DNA of 64,000 nt. Source: Azospirillum sp. TSO22-1 (GTDB lineage Bacteria; Pseudomonadota; Alphaproteobacteria; Azospirillales; Azospirillaceae). Below are positions 22,656 to 31,253 of this stretch, one piece after another. A model generated the notes under the pieces. It was not told the DNA's origin. It searched no databases and saw nothing but the letters and a program-made list of their open reading frames with translations. The stretch spans positions 1 to 64,000 of the forward strand of contig NZ_LGQZ01000141.1 in NCBI RefSeq assembly GCF_003116015.1. Direction: 5' to 3'. Position 1 is the stretch's first letter; every line of letters starts with the position of its first letter. The position numbers were made by a program, and so were the translations under genes.

Positions 22656-24281
22656 TCAGAATCGGGCCGTGAGCTGGGTGTTGACGTAGGTGGTGTTCCT
22701 CGCCTGCACCGCCTTCAGCGCGCTGCCGGGGAGGAACTCCGCCACGGTGACGCGCAGGACGAGGTTCGGCAGCGGTGCCCAGGCGACGGTCAGGTTCGGC
22801 AGGCGGCCGATGACCCGGCCGGGCACCAGCGCGGACACCGCCATGGGGTTGGTGCCGTTCGCCCCCTTCCAGTTGCCGCCGTAGACCGCGTCGTCCTCCG
22901 AGTGCCGCCAGAAGAAGCCGTAGGAGAACTCGGCGCTCACCCCCGGCAGCGGCGTCACCCGGACGCGCGGGGCGATGTCGTAGAAGTTGGTGGGGGAGAA
23001 GAAGCTGTTCGGCATGTAGTACAGCGTGTCCGGGAACAGCGGCTGGTAGGTGCCGAGGGTGCCGCGGGCGCGGTCGGCGCCGCCGCTGGCGCCGTCGATG
23101 TGTACGCCGACCCGCGGCCGCCAGGGCTCGGCGGCGAACGTATAGCCGGTGTCGGTGTTGAACGCCCAGGCCCGCACGTCGAACGGGCCGTAGCTGCCGC
23201 GCTGCACCGCCGCGTCCCAGTCGTAGCTGACGTTGCCGAGCGCTCCGAAGGCGCGCAGGCCGACGGTGTGGCGGTGGTCCTGGGCGACCAGGAAGCCGCT
23301 GGTCGCCGACACCGTCGCCGCGGTGCGCAACTCCGCCGCGTTGTACAGCCCGGTGCCGGGGCCGTTGTTGTTCGGCGCGGCGCGGAAGCCGTAGTAGAAG
23401 GCGTCGAGCGTGGCCGTCAGCGGCTCCCCGAACAGCGCCGCCTTCGGCAGGTCGACGCTGGCGTAGACGCCCCAGAGGTTGCGGTGCGGGTTGTCCTCAC
23501 CGGCGAACCAGCCGTCCTTGTAGCGGTAGGCGTTGTAGCCGAAGGCGTCGACGCGCACGCTGCCCCAGTCCGCGTAGGCGCGCACGCCGTCGAAGATCGG
23601 GTCGGGCAGGCTGGTGGCGATGTTGGCGGCGACGTTGTGGCTGTTGCCGAAGAACAGCGCCTGCCGGCCGGCGCGCAGTCCGGCGCGCCCGCCCTCCAGC
23701 GGCAGCATGACCTCGGCGAAGCCGTTGACCAGTTCCAGGTCGTTGCGCTGGCTGGCCGGGATCACCGGGCCGGAGCCGTGGCCGGTCTGCTCGGCGTGCC
23801 ACAGCTCGCCGTAGAAGCGCAGGTACGGGCCGAGGTGCAGGTCGGCGCCGACCATGTAGCGCTGCTTCAGCAGTTCGCTGTCCAGCGGTGGCCGGGCGGC
23901 GCCGAGCACCAGCGGCGCCCCTGGCCGCGTCGGCACGCGCGCCGTCGTGGCGACGCCGAAGTTCTTGTTTTCCGTGTAGTCGAAGCGCAGCCGGGCCTCG
24001 CCGTTCAGCGTCAGATAGACGTCTCCCGCCTCGTCCAGGCGGATGAACTTGAGCGGGGCGAGGGTGGAGGTCGCCTTGGCCGGGTCGCGCAGATGGCCGC
24101 TGTCCTCGTCGTAGCGCGCGATGTGGAAGCCGCCGGTGCCCGGGCTCTTGCCCTTGGTGAAGCGCGGCGCGGCCGGCGCCTCCTCCACCGGCACGGCGGT
24201 CTGCGCCAACGCGCCCGCCGGCGCCAGCAGGCCCAGCAGCAGCAGGCGGCAAAGCGCCTTCCGGCCCGCCCCGCCGCTCAT
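22656..24281 (-). CDS. AlgE-like outer-membrane porin
   Basis: A 541-residue protein with signal peptide (LCRLLLLGLLAPAGALA) and a large beta-barrel rich in aromatic girdle residues, ending TTYVNTQLTARF with a terminal Phe. Blocks such as GEARLRFDYTENKNFG, QRYMVGADLHLGPYLRFYGELWHAEQTG, GRQALFFG and FGYNAYRYKDGWF are those of the alginate-export (PF13372) family. Members outside alginate clusters are thought to be general or alcohol-related channels. Its start overlaps the stop of the upstream cytochrome c gene (ATGA), so the two are translationally coupled. That links it to electron-transfer functions and not to alginate. Confidence 0.87.
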   Translation of the reverse strand: MSGGAGRKALCRLLLLGLLAPAGALAQTAVPVEEAPAAPRFTKGKSPGTGGFHIARYDEDSGHLRDPAKATSTLAPLKFIRLDEAGDVYLTLNGEARLRFDYTENKNFGVATTARVPTRPGAPLVLGAARPPLDSELLKQRYMVGADLHLGPYLRFYGELWHAEQTGHGSGPVIPASQRNDLELVNGFAEVMLPLEGGRAGLRAGRQALFFGNSHNVAANIATSLPDPIFDGVRAYADWGSVRVDAFGYNAYRYKDGWFAGEDNPHRNLWGVYASVDLPKAALFGEPLTATLDAFYYGFRAAPNNNGPGTGLYNAAELRTAATVSATSGFLVAQDHRHTVGLRAFGALGNVSYDWDAAVQRGSYGPFDVRAWAFNTDTGYTFAAEPWRPRVGVHIDGASGGADRARGTLGTYQPLFPDTLYYMPNSFFSPTNFYDIAPRVRVTPLPGVSAEFSYGFFWRHSEDDAVYGGNWKGANGTNPMAVSALVPGRVIGRLPNLTVAWAPLPNLVLRVTVAEFLPGSALKAVQARNTTYVNTQLTARF

Positions 24282-24661
24282 CGCACCGTCTTCAGGTAGG
24301 CGATGAGGTTGGCGCGCTCCTCGGCGCCGGGCACGCCGGCGAAGCTCATGCGGCTGTCGGGGATGACCGCCTTCGGGTTGGTCAGATAGGCGTCGAGCCG
24401 GGTGTCGTCCCAGACGAAGCCGGCGCCCTTCAGCCCCTCCGAATAGCCGGGGAAGCCCGCCGCGCTGCCGGCGGGCCGGCCGACCACGCCGTGCAGCGAC
24501 GGGCCGACGCGGTTCTTGTCCGGCTCGACCGCGTGGCAGGAGCGGCACTGGCGGAACAGCTTCTCGCCCGCCGCCGGGTCGCCGTCGGCGCGGGCCGCGC
24601 CCGACGCCAGCACCGCGGCAGCGGCGGCGAGCGCCAGGAAGGAAGGCGACGGACGCGTCAT
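24278..24661 (-). CDS. Class I cytochrome c
   Basis: A 127-residue periplasmic monohaem cytochrome. Signal peptide (FLALAAAAAVLASGAARA), CRSCH haem site in EKLFRQCRSCHAVEPDKNRVGPSLHGVVGR, methionine ligand in SRMSFAGVPG, and the C-terminal helix ERANLIAYLKTV. The pattern is the mitochondrial-type c2/c550 family. It is coupled to the AlgE-like porin by a four-base overlap and probably carries electrons from the alcohol dehydrogenase system to oxidases. The ATG at 24661 follows GGGAGAA. Confidence 0.9.
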   Translation of the reverse strand: MTRPSPSFLALAAAAAVLASGAARADGDPAAGEKLFRQCRSCHAVEPDKNRVGPSLHGVVGRPAGSAAGFPGYSEGLKGAGFVWDDTRLDAYLTNPKAVIPDSRMSFAGVPGAEERANLIAYLKTVR

Positions 24662-24806
24662 CGGTGGATTCTCCCGTGTCGGATCATTGATACCACTAAT
24701 GATAACCGAACACGCTATGCCGCCGAATGCGACTAAGGACGAACGCGCCCCCGGTTGCCGCCGGCAAAACCTCCAACCAAGGTCCACTGGAGACGGGTTG
24801 GATTTT

Positions 24807-24830
24807 CGCTATGTTTTTTTCGTCATAGCG
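24807..24830. promoter_or_regulatory. Inverted repeat CGCTATG-N10-CATAGCG
   Basis: A perfect 7-bp inverted repeat with a T-rich 10-bp spacer in the gap between the divergent cytochrome c gene and nosP. Spacing of about 17 bp centre to centre suits a dimeric regulator. No regulator is assigned. Confidence 0.45.
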
Positions 24831-24834
24831 CCTG

Positions 24835-24918
24835 CGGGTGGGATGGCGTATAAGGGGCGGGTCATCGCCGGTCCGGGCTTCAGCCCGGCGGGCGGTGCGA
24901 CCAGAAATACCCGCTCTC
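24835..24918 (+). ncRNA. Possible small RNA or structured leader upstream of nosP
   Basis: The segment contains a very stable hairpin (CCGGGC-TTCA-GCCCGG near 24873-24888) and runs straight into an intrinsic terminator at 24919-24950. No plus-strand protein gene precedes it. Either a short RNA starts near 24835-24860 (a TATAAG box lies at 24849-24854) or this is an attenuated leader of nosP. No Rfam family is recognised. Confidence 0.35.
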
Positions 24919-24950
24919 ACGCCCCCCGCCCCGCGGGGGGCGTCTTTTTT
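24919..24950 (+). terminator. Strong intrinsic terminator before nosP
   Basis: ACGCCCCCC pairs perfectly with GGGGGGCGT around a 7-nt loop, followed by C and six T. It lies 160 bp upstream of the nosP start with no coding gene before it on this strand. Confidence 0.85.
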
Positions 24951-25109
24951 GTGGAGCGGTGCCGCGGCATGTGGCGTATCGATGGGCCGATCTGGCGTAA
25001 ACTGGACGAAAGTCGCATGGCCTCGGTGGCGAAGCGCCTTTTGTCGGAAGACGCGGCTGCGCTACGCTCGGTCGCGGGGAATCGCCCCAACGGAACAGGA
25101 GCTTGCGCC

Positions 25110-26270
25110 ATGCCGGCCCAGGCCGACGCTTCAGCGCTGCCGCGCGCCATGTCGACGGCCGAGGACGCCGCCACCGCGGCGCGCGAGCTGCACGAGCGGC
25201 TGTGGCGGCCGGGTCTGGAACTGGTGGTGGTGTTCTGCGCGCCGCGCTACGACACCGCCGAGCTGGGCCGGGAACTGGCCGGGCGGTTCGGCGACACGAC
25301 GGTGATCGGCTGCACCACGGCCGGCGAGATCACGCCCGAGGGCTACGCCTCCGGCACGCTGGTCGGCATCGGCTTCCCGTCCGAGGACTTCTCCATCGTC
25401 ACCGAGCGCATCGACGCGCTGAACGGCTTCGAGGTGTCGGACAGCACGCGGATCCTGCGCTCGCTGTTGTCCAAGCGCGACCGCGCGCTGGCGGCGCGGC
25501 CGGAGCCGTTCCCGGACAAGGGCAGCTTCGCCATGCTGCTGGTCGACGGCATGTCGATGCGCGAGGAGACGGTGGTCAGCGCGCTGCACAGCGTGCTGGT
25601 GGACATCCCGCTGTTCGGCGGCTCGGCCGGCGACGACCTGCGCTTCGAACGGACCTTTGTCCTGCACGACGGGCGCTTCCACGAGAACGCCGGGGTGATC
25701 GCGCTGTTCACCTCGGCCCGCCGGTTCTCGGTCTTCCGCACCGAGCATTTCGTCAGCTCGGACCGCAAGATGGTGGTCACCGGCGCCGACCCGCAGCGCC
25801 GCATCGTCACCGAGATCAACGCCGAGCCGGCCGGGCGCGAATACGCCCGCATGGTCGGGCTGGAGGGCGAGCCGCTGACGCCGATGATCTTCGCCGCCCA
25901 CCCGGTGGTGGTGCGCGTCGGCGGCCAGTACCACGTCCGCTCGATCCAGAAGGTCAACGAGGACGAGAGCCTCACCTTCTTCTGCGCCATCGACGAGGGC
26001 ATCGTGCTGACGGTGGCCGAGGGCGTCGACCCGGTGCGGAACTTCGAGGCGATGATGGCCCGCCTGACCGACGAGATCGGCACGCCGGACCTCGTGCTCA
26101 GCTGCGACTGCATCCTGCGCCGGCTGGAGCTGGAGCAGAGCCAGCTGAAGCGCACCATGTCCGGCCTGATGGCGCAGCACAACGTCGTCGGCTTCTGCGC
26201 CTACGGCGAGCAGTACAACGGCATGCACGTCAACCAGACCCTCACCGGGGTCGCCATAGGTGGCCGATGA
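25110..26270 (+). CDS. nosP: FIST-domain sensor protein of the NosP type
   Basis: A 386-residue soluble protein with FIST_N followed by FIST_C. Blocks include FGDTTVIGCTTAGEITPEGYASGTLVGIGF, MLLVDGMSMREE, PLFGGSAGDDLRFERTFVLHDG and the C-terminal GFCAYGEQYNGMHVNQTLTGVAI. In Pseudomonas and relatives such a protein beside this type of hybrid kinase is the haem-based nitric-oxide sensor NosP. The haem ligand was not identified here. It overlaps the kinase gene by four bases (ATGA), as expected for a sensor-kinase pair. The start at 25110 follows AGGAG; the frame is open far upstream but without family sequence. Confidence 0.88.
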   Translation: MPAQADASALPRAMSTAEDAATAARELHERLWRPGLELVVVFCAPRYDTAELGRELAGRFGDTTVIGCTTAGEITPEGYASGTLVGIGFPSEDFSIVTERIDALNGFEVSDSTRILRSLLSKRDRALAARPEPFPDKGSFAMLLVDGMSMREETVVSALHSVLVDIPLFGGSAGDDLRFERTFVLHDGRFHENAGVIALFTSARRFSVFRTEHFVSSDRKMVVTGADPQRRIVTEINAEPAGREYARMVGLEGEPLTPMIFAAHPVVVRVGGQYHVRSIQKVNEDESLTFFCAIDEGIVLTVAEGVDPVRNFEAMMARLTDEIGTPDLVLSCDCILRRLELEQSQLKRTMSGLMAQHNVVGFCAYGEQYNGMHVNQTLTGVAIGGR

Positions 26271-28516
26271 CCACGCTGCTGGACGAGGGCGCGCGGCTGG
26301 CCGAGCTGGAGCGCGAGAACCAGAAGCTGAAGCGCATCAACAAGGTGCTGATGGACCGCGTCGAGCGGTCGATGGACTTCCAGGGCGGCGCCTTCTCGCT
26401 GTTCCAGACCGCCATCGTGCTGGAGCACAAGGTGCGCGAACGCACCCTGGAGCTGGAAGGGGCACTGCGCGAGCTGGAGGATTCGCACCGCGACCTCGCC
26501 CGCGCCAAGCAACTGGCGGAGACCATGCGCTCCCGCCTGTCCGAGGCCATCGAATCGGTCAACGAAGGCTTCGCGCTGTTCGACGCCGACGACCGGCTGG
26601 TGCTGTGCAACCGCAAGTATCTGTCGTTCTGGCCGTCGGTGGCGGACCGCATCCAGCCCGGCATGCGCTTCCGCGAGATCGCCGAGCTGGTCGCCTCCAC
26701 CCACGCCGCCGGGGAGCCGGACCAGCCGGCCGAGGCCTGGTTGGCGCAGCGCCTGGGCCAGCACCGCAACCTCGGCGGGCCGCACGTGCACCGGCTGGCC
26801 GACGGGCGCTGGATCCAGGTGAACGAGCGGCGCATCCGCGACGGCGGCGTGGTCGGCGTCTACACCGACATCACCGACCTCAAGGAGCACGAGACCCGCC
26901 GGCGCGAGAGCGAGCTGGCGGAGAAGTCGGCGCTGCTCCAGGCCACCCTCGACAACATCGCCCAGGGTGTGGCGGTGTACGACCGCGACGAAAAGCTGGT
27001 GGCCTGGAACGGCCGCTTCGCCGAGTTGCTGCGCCTGCCGACCACGGTGGCGCGCAAGGACGCGCGCTTCGCCGATTTCGTCGCCTTCAACGCGGCGCTC
27101 GGCGAGCGCGGGCTGTCCATGGGCGCCCTGACGCGCCACGCCTGCGTGGTCGAGCAGCCCTGGCTGGACGGCAGCGTGCTGGAGATCAGCCGCTACCCGA
27201 TGCCGGACGGCGGCTTCGTGCTGACCTTCACCGACATCACCGAGCGCCGGCAGGTGGCGCAAGCGCTGGAGGACGCCAAGGAGAGCCTGGAGCGCCGCGT
27301 CGTCGAGCGCACGGCCGAGCTGACCCAGCTCAACCGCAAGCTCCATCAGGAGATCCGCGAGCGTGCCGCGGCCGAGACTGCCGCCCGCGTCGCCCGCGCC
27401 GAGGCCGAGCAGGCCAACCTGTCGAAGACCAAGTTCCTCGCCGCCGCCAGCCACGACCTCTTGCAGCCGCTGAACGCCGCGCGGCTGTTCGTCTCCGCCC
27501 TCGACGACCTGGAGCAGCCGGCGGCCAACCGCACCATGGTCGAGAACATCGACGTGGCGCTGGCCTCGGTGGAGGACCTGCTGGCGGCGCTGCTCGACAT
27601 TTCCAAGCTGGACGCCGGCGCGGTGACGCCGGAGCTGGCGGACTTCCCGGTCAAGGGCCTGTTCGGTTCGCTGGCCACCGAATACGCGCCGGTGGCGCGG
27701 GAGCGCGGGCTGGACCTGCGCGTCGTGGTGTCGGGGGCGGTGGTGCGCTCCGACATCCGGCTGCTGCGGCGGATCGTGCAGAACTTCCTGTCCAACGCGC
27801 TGCGCTACACGGCGCACGGGCGTGTGCTGGTGGGCTGCCGGAGGGTGCCCGAGGGCCTGCGCATCGAGGTGTGGGACACCGGTCCCGGCATCCCGCCCGA
27901 CAAGTTGGACGAGGTGTTCCAGGAGTTCCGGCGCCTCGACACGCCGTGCGCCGCCAGCGACCGGCACCGCGGCATCGGCCTCGGCCTCGCCATCGTCGAG
28001 CGCGTGGCGCGCATGCTCGGCCACCCGATCGGCGTGCGGTCGGAGCCGGGGCGGGGTTCGGTCTTTTCGGTGACGGTGCCCTCCGGCATCCGCCCGCGCC
28101 CGGCCCGCGCGCCGGAGGTGGCGGTGCGGCCGGTGAACGACCGACTGGCCGGCGCGTCGGTGCTGGTGCTCGACAACGAACCGGCGGTGCTGGCGGGGAT
28201 GGAGGCGCTGCTGCGTGGCTGGTCGTGCCGGGTGACCTCCGCCGCCTCGGGCGCGGAGGCGCTGCGCGGGCTGGAGGGGCTGGACCGGCCGCCGGACCTG
28301 CTGATCGCCGACTACCACCTGGACGACGGCGCGCTCGGCGTGACGGAGGTCGAACGGCTGCGCGCGGCCTGCGGCCGGCGCCTGCCGGCGATCATCATCA
28401 CGGCGAACCGCACCGCCGAGCTGGCGGCGGAGGCGCAGGCGCAGGGCTGCATGCTGCTCAACAAGCCGGTCCGCCCGGCGCAGCTGCGCGCGCTGATGAG
28501 CGGGCTGATCGGGTAA
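26267..28516 (+). CDS. nahK: Hybrid sensor histidine kinase of the NahK/ErcS' type
   Basis: A 749-residue cytoplasmic kinase: N-terminal coiled coil (LAELERENQKLKRINKVLMDRV), two PAS domains (about 90-230 and 225-335), a second coiled coil, HisKA with H396 in ASHDLLQPLNAA, HATPase (NFLSNALRYT, DTGPGIPPDK, GIGLGLAIVERV) and a receiver with D682 in IADYHLDD. There is no membrane helix, so input comes from the adjacent NosP. This matches NahK (NosP-associated kinase, also ErcS'), which sits in the exa regulatory cluster of P. aeruginosa. The receiver starts VLVLDNEPAV, an Asn at one of the usual acidic positions. Confidence 0.9.
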   Translation: MTTLLDEGARLAELERENQKLKRINKVLMDRVERSMDFQGGAFSLFQTAIVLEHKVRERTLELEGALRELEDSHRDLARAKQLAETMRSRLSEAIESVNEGFALFDADDRLVLCNRKYLSFWPSVADRIQPGMRFREIAELVASTHAAGEPDQPAEAWLAQRLGQHRNLGGPHVHRLADGRWIQVNERRIRDGGVVGVYTDITDLKEHETRRRESELAEKSALLQATLDNIAQGVAVYDRDEKLVAWNGRFAELLRLPTTVARKDARFADFVAFNAALGERGLSMGALTRHACVVEQPWLDGSVLEISRYPMPDGGFVLTFTDITERRQVAQALEDAKESLERRVVERTAELTQLNRKLHQEIRERAAAETAARVARAEAEQANLSKTKFLAAASHDLLQPLNAARLFVSALDDLEQPAANRTMVENIDVALASVEDLLAALLDISKLDAGAVTPELADFPVKGLFGSLATEYAPVARERGLDLRVVVSGAVVRSDIRLLRRIVQNFLSNALRYTAHGRVLVGCRRVPEGLRIEVWDTGPGIPPDKLDEVFQEFRRLDTPCAASDRHRGIGLGLAIVERVARMLGHPIGVRSEPGRGSVFSVTVPSGIRPRPARAPEVAVRPVNDRLAGASVLVLDNEPAVLAGMEALLRGWSCRVTSAASGAEALRGLEGLDRPPDLLIADYHLDDGALGVTEVERLRAACGRRLPAIIITANRTAELAAEAQAQGCMLLNKPVRPAQLRALMSGLIG

Positions 28517-28587
28517 AAGCCCCTCCCTCGCCTCGGGTATGCACAGAGGTCGCGAACTAGTAAGTCATTGAAAAATATTTATTTCTC

Positions 28588-28672
28588 CGTCATCCCCACG
28601 AAAGTGGGGATCCATAACTCCCAAAGCGAGAGGCTGTGGAACGTATGGATCCCCGCCTTCGCGGGGATGACG
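28588..28672. repeat. Family B 85-bp inverted-repeat element, copy 3, with covarying arm
   Basis: Arms at 28588-28615 and 28645-28672 with a 29-bp centre. The right arm equals the other copies. The left arm differs as CCCCAC-GAAA-GTGGGG versus CCCCGC-GAAG-GCGGGG, a paired change that keeps the arm hairpin. Confidence 0.85.
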
Positions 28673-28747
28673 GTTAAGTTTTTGAATTTGGGGACGCGGA
28701 GCGCCGCAACATGTGCGTATGCGGTGGACCGGAGGCGAAGGAGGGCT

Positions 28748-29539
28748 TCAGGCCCCCGCCTTGGCCGTCATCCCCCGCGCTGGCGAATAGCGCAGGATCG
28801 CCCCCGCCAGGAACAGCGCCGTGGCTCCCAACACCGCCGCCAGCGCCTCGCCCGACACCTGCCCGTACAGGGCGAAGCGCACCAGTTCCACCCCGTGCGT
28901 AAAGGGGTTCAGCCGGCACAGCAGGTACAGCGCCTCGCCGGCCTCCTGCATGCGGTACAGCGGGTACAGCGCCGATGACAGGAAGAAGAGCGGGAACACC
29001 ACGAAGTTCATCACCCCGGCGAAGTTCTCCAACTGCCGGATGGTCGAGGCCAGCAGCATCCCCAGCGCGCCCAGCATCAGCCCGTTCAGCACCAGCGCCG
29101 GCAGCACGGTCAGAGGCGCCCAGGCCGGCAGCTCGACGCCGTACAGTGTGACCACCAGCAGGAACGCGTACACCTGGAGGATCGACACCACCACCCCAGC
29201 CAGCAGCCGGGCGAACAGCAGGAAGCCGCGCGGCAGCGGGCTGGTCAGCAGCACGCGCATGCTGCCCATCTCGCGGTCGTAGACCATGGAGAGCGAGCCC
29301 TGCATGCCGTTGAACAGCTGCACCATGCCGATCAGCCCCGGCACGATGTAGACCTCGTAGGGGATATAGGTCGCATAGGGCGGGACGATGGCGATGCCGA
29401 GCGCGGCGCGGAACCCCGCAGCGAAGACGAACAGCCAGATCAGCGGCCGCACCAGCGCGCCCAGGAAGCGCTCGCGCTGGTGCACGAAGCGCAGCACCTC
29501 GCGCACCACGACGCCGTTCAGCGCGATCCACCAGCTCAT
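28748..29539 (-). CDS. ABC-2 type permease of the quinoprotein alcohol dehydrogenase system
   Basis: A 263-residue membrane protein with six helices in ABC-2 exporter layout (IWLFVFAAGFRAALG, YIPYEVYIVPGLIGMVQLFNG, SMRVLLTSPLPRGFLLFARLLAG, NFAGVMNFVVFPLFFLSSALYPL, LNPFTHGVELVRFALYG). It is the permease of the ABC pair regularly found with PQQ-dependent alcohol dehydrogenases; what it moves is not established. The start ATG overlaps the ATPase stop (ATGA). Transcription runs from the binding-protein gene at 32417 through the propeller, ATPase and permease. Confidence 0.9.
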   Translation of the reverse strand: MSWWIALNGVVVREVLRFVHQRERFLGALVRPLIWLFVFAAGFRAALGIAIVPPYATYIPYEVYIVPGLIGMVQLFNGMQGSLSMVYDREMGSMRVLLTSPLPRGFLLFARLLAGVVVSILQVYAFLLVVTLYGVELPAWAPLTVLPALVLNGLMLGALGMLLASTIRQLENFAGVMNFVVFPLFFLSSALYPLYRMQEAGEALYLLCRLNPFTHGVELVRFALYGQVSGEALAAVLGATALFLAGAILRYSPARGMTAKAGA

Positions 29540-30273
29540 GCCGCGGCCCCTCCGGTCAGGCGGTCGAAGGTCTCCGTGACGGTGGCGGCGCCGGTCGCGC
29601 GGTTGACCTCGGCCACCGGCCCGGCCGCCCGCACCGTGCCGCGGTGGAGCACCACGACGCGGTCGGTCCCGGCGTCGATCTCCTCGATCAGGTGGGTGGC
29701 CCACAGCACCGCGATGCCGTCCTGCGCGCACAGCGCGTGCACGTGCTCGATCAGTTTCCGCCGCGTCGGCAGGTCGAGGCCCACCGTCGGCTCGTCGAGC
29801 AGCAGCAGGGCCGGGCGGTGCAGCAGGGCGCGGGCGATCTCGGCGCGGCGGCGGTGGCCACCGTTCAGGGCGCGCACCTTCTCGTCGCGGCGCCCGAACA
29901 GGTCCAAGCGGGTCAGCTCCACCTCGATGCGGCGGTCGGCCTCGCGGCGGGGGATGCCGTGCAGCGCCGCGAAGTAGCGCAGGTTCTGCGCCACGCTGAG
30001 GTCGAGGTCGAGCGTCGGCTGCTGGAACACCACGCCCAGCCGCGCCAAGGCGGGCCCCGGCGTGCGGGCGAGGTCATGGCCGTGCACCCGGATCCGTCCG
30101 GCCTGCGGGCTCAGCAGCCCGGTGGCCAGGGCGAACAGCGTCGACTTCCCCGCCCCGTTGGGGCCGAGCAGCGCGGTGAACTGGCCCGGCGCCACGCCGA
30201 ACGACACGCCGTCCAGCGCCTTACGCCCGGAGGCGTAGGTGTAGCCGAGGGAATCGACCGACAGGGCGTCCAT
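29536..30273 (-). CDS. ABC ATPase of the quinoprotein alcohol dehydrogenase system
   Basis: A 245-residue nucleotide-binding subunit: Walker A GPNGAGKST, Q-loop VVFQQPTLD, Walker B LLLLDEPTVGLD, switch His in WATHLIEE. The signature motif reads LNGGHRRRAE where LSGGQRRR is usual. It partners the ABC-2 permease through an ATGA overlap and follows the beta-propeller gene by 3 bp. This places it in the exporter associated with PQQ alcohol oxidation. Confidence 0.92.
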   Translation of the reverse strand: MDALSVDSLGYTYASGRKALDGVSFGVAPGQFTALLGPNGAGKSTLFALATGLLSPQAGRIRVHGHDLARTPGPALARLGVVFQQPTLDLDLSVAQNLRYFAALHGIPRREADRRIEVELTRLDLFGRRDEKVRALNGGHRRRAEIARALLHRPALLLLDEPTVGLDLPTRRKLIEHVHALCAQDGIAVLWATHLIEEIDAGTDRVVVLHRGTVRAAGPVAEVNRATGAATVTETFDRLTGGAAA

Positions 30274-30276
30274 GCC

Positions 30277-31236
30277 TCAGCCCTTCACCGCCACGCCCCA
30301 GGGATAGCGGCCGACCTTGACCGTCTTGACGACCGACAGCTTCTCCACGTCGATCACCGACACGTCGCCGCTGACACCGTTGGTGGTGAACAGCGTCTTC
30401 TGGTCGGCGGACAGGTCCATCTGCCAGACGCGGCGGCCGACCAGCAGGTACTGCTTCACCTCGTGGGTCTGCGCGTCGATCACCGCCACGTGGTTGGCCG
30501 GCCCCAGCGCCACGAAGGCGTACCGGCCGTCGTCGGTCAGGCGCACGCCGACCGGCTGGATCTTGTCCTGGGCGATGCCCTTCAGCTTGAAGCCGATGGT
30601 CTTCGTGACCTTGCGCGTCGCCGCGTCGATCACCGCGACGGTGCCGCCGATCTCCGAACTCACCCACAGCTGGCGGCCGTCCTTGCTGAACGTTGCGTAG
30701 CGCGGGCGGGCGCCGACTTGGGTGTGGTCCACCGTGGCGCGCTTCTCGGTGTCGATCCAATGGACCATGTTGGTGGTCTCAGAGGTGTTGACCGCCCAGC
30801 GGCCGTCGGGGCTGACCGCCATGCCCTCCGGCTCGACGCCGACGTCCACCTGGTAGGTGACCCGCCGCGTCGGCACGTCCACCACGGTGACGACGTTGCT
30901 GTCCTCGTTGGCGATGAACAGCTGCCGGCCGTCGGGGTGCAGCGCGAACAGCTCCGGGTCGTGGCCGGAGGGCAGGTCGTGGACGACCTTCTTCGTCGCC
31001 AGATCGACCACCTGCACCGCGTCGTCGTCGCTGGCGCAGACGAAGAGCTGGCCACCATCCTTCGAAAGTGTGATGCCGCGCGGCCGGCGGCCGACCTTGA
31101 TGGTGTCGACCACCTCCAGCGAGCCGCCGTCGATGACGGAGACGGTGTTGTCCTTCTCGTTCGACACGTAGATGGTGCCGGCCGAAGCACCCGGCGCGAG
31201 GCCGAGCAGGAGAAGGGCGGGGAGCAGGCGTTTCAT
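30277..31236 (-). CDS. PQQ-dependent catabolism-associated beta-propeller protein
   Basis: A 319-residue secreted protein: signal peptide (LLPALLLLGLAPGASA) then seven YVTN-like blades with repeats of the form TVSVIDGGSLEVVDTIKVG, VQVVDLATKKVVHDLPSG, VTVVDVPTRRVTYQVDVG and VSVIDVEKLSVVKTVKVG. This is the propeller that accompanies PQQ alcohol dehydrogenases in the quinoprotein relay gene set. A scaffold or binding role in the periplasm is likely; no catalytic residues are evident. The ATG at 31236 is chosen by the signal peptide. It lies 17 bp after the upstream gene. Confidence 0.9.
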   Translation of the reverse strand: MKRLLPALLLLGLAPGASAGTIYVSNEKDNTVSVIDGGSLEVVDTIKVGRRPRGITLSKDGGQLFVCASDDDAVQVVDLATKKVVHDLPSGHDPELFALHPDGRQLFIANEDSNVVTVVDVPTRRVTYQVDVGVEPEGMAVSPDGRWAVNTSETTNMVHWIDTEKRATVDHTQVGARPRYATFSKDGRQLWVSSEIGGTVAVIDAATRKVTKTIGFKLKGIAQDKIQPVGVRLTDDGRYAFVALGPANHVAVIDAQTHEVKQYLLVGRRVWQMDLSADQKTLFTTNGVSGDVSVIDVEKLSVVKTVKVGRYPWGVAVKG

Positions 31237-31253
31237 CGTGGGAATTCCCTCGG

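Noticed and set aside
22656-24281. Alginate biosynthesis role for the AlgE-like porin
   Set aside because: No alginate polymerisation or modification genes are present; it is coupled to a cytochrome c gene inside the alcohol-oxidation island.
26201-28318. Long minus-strand open frame opposite the hybrid kinase
   Set aside because: Same cause: antisense to a well-supported kinase gene, and its composition is not protein-like.
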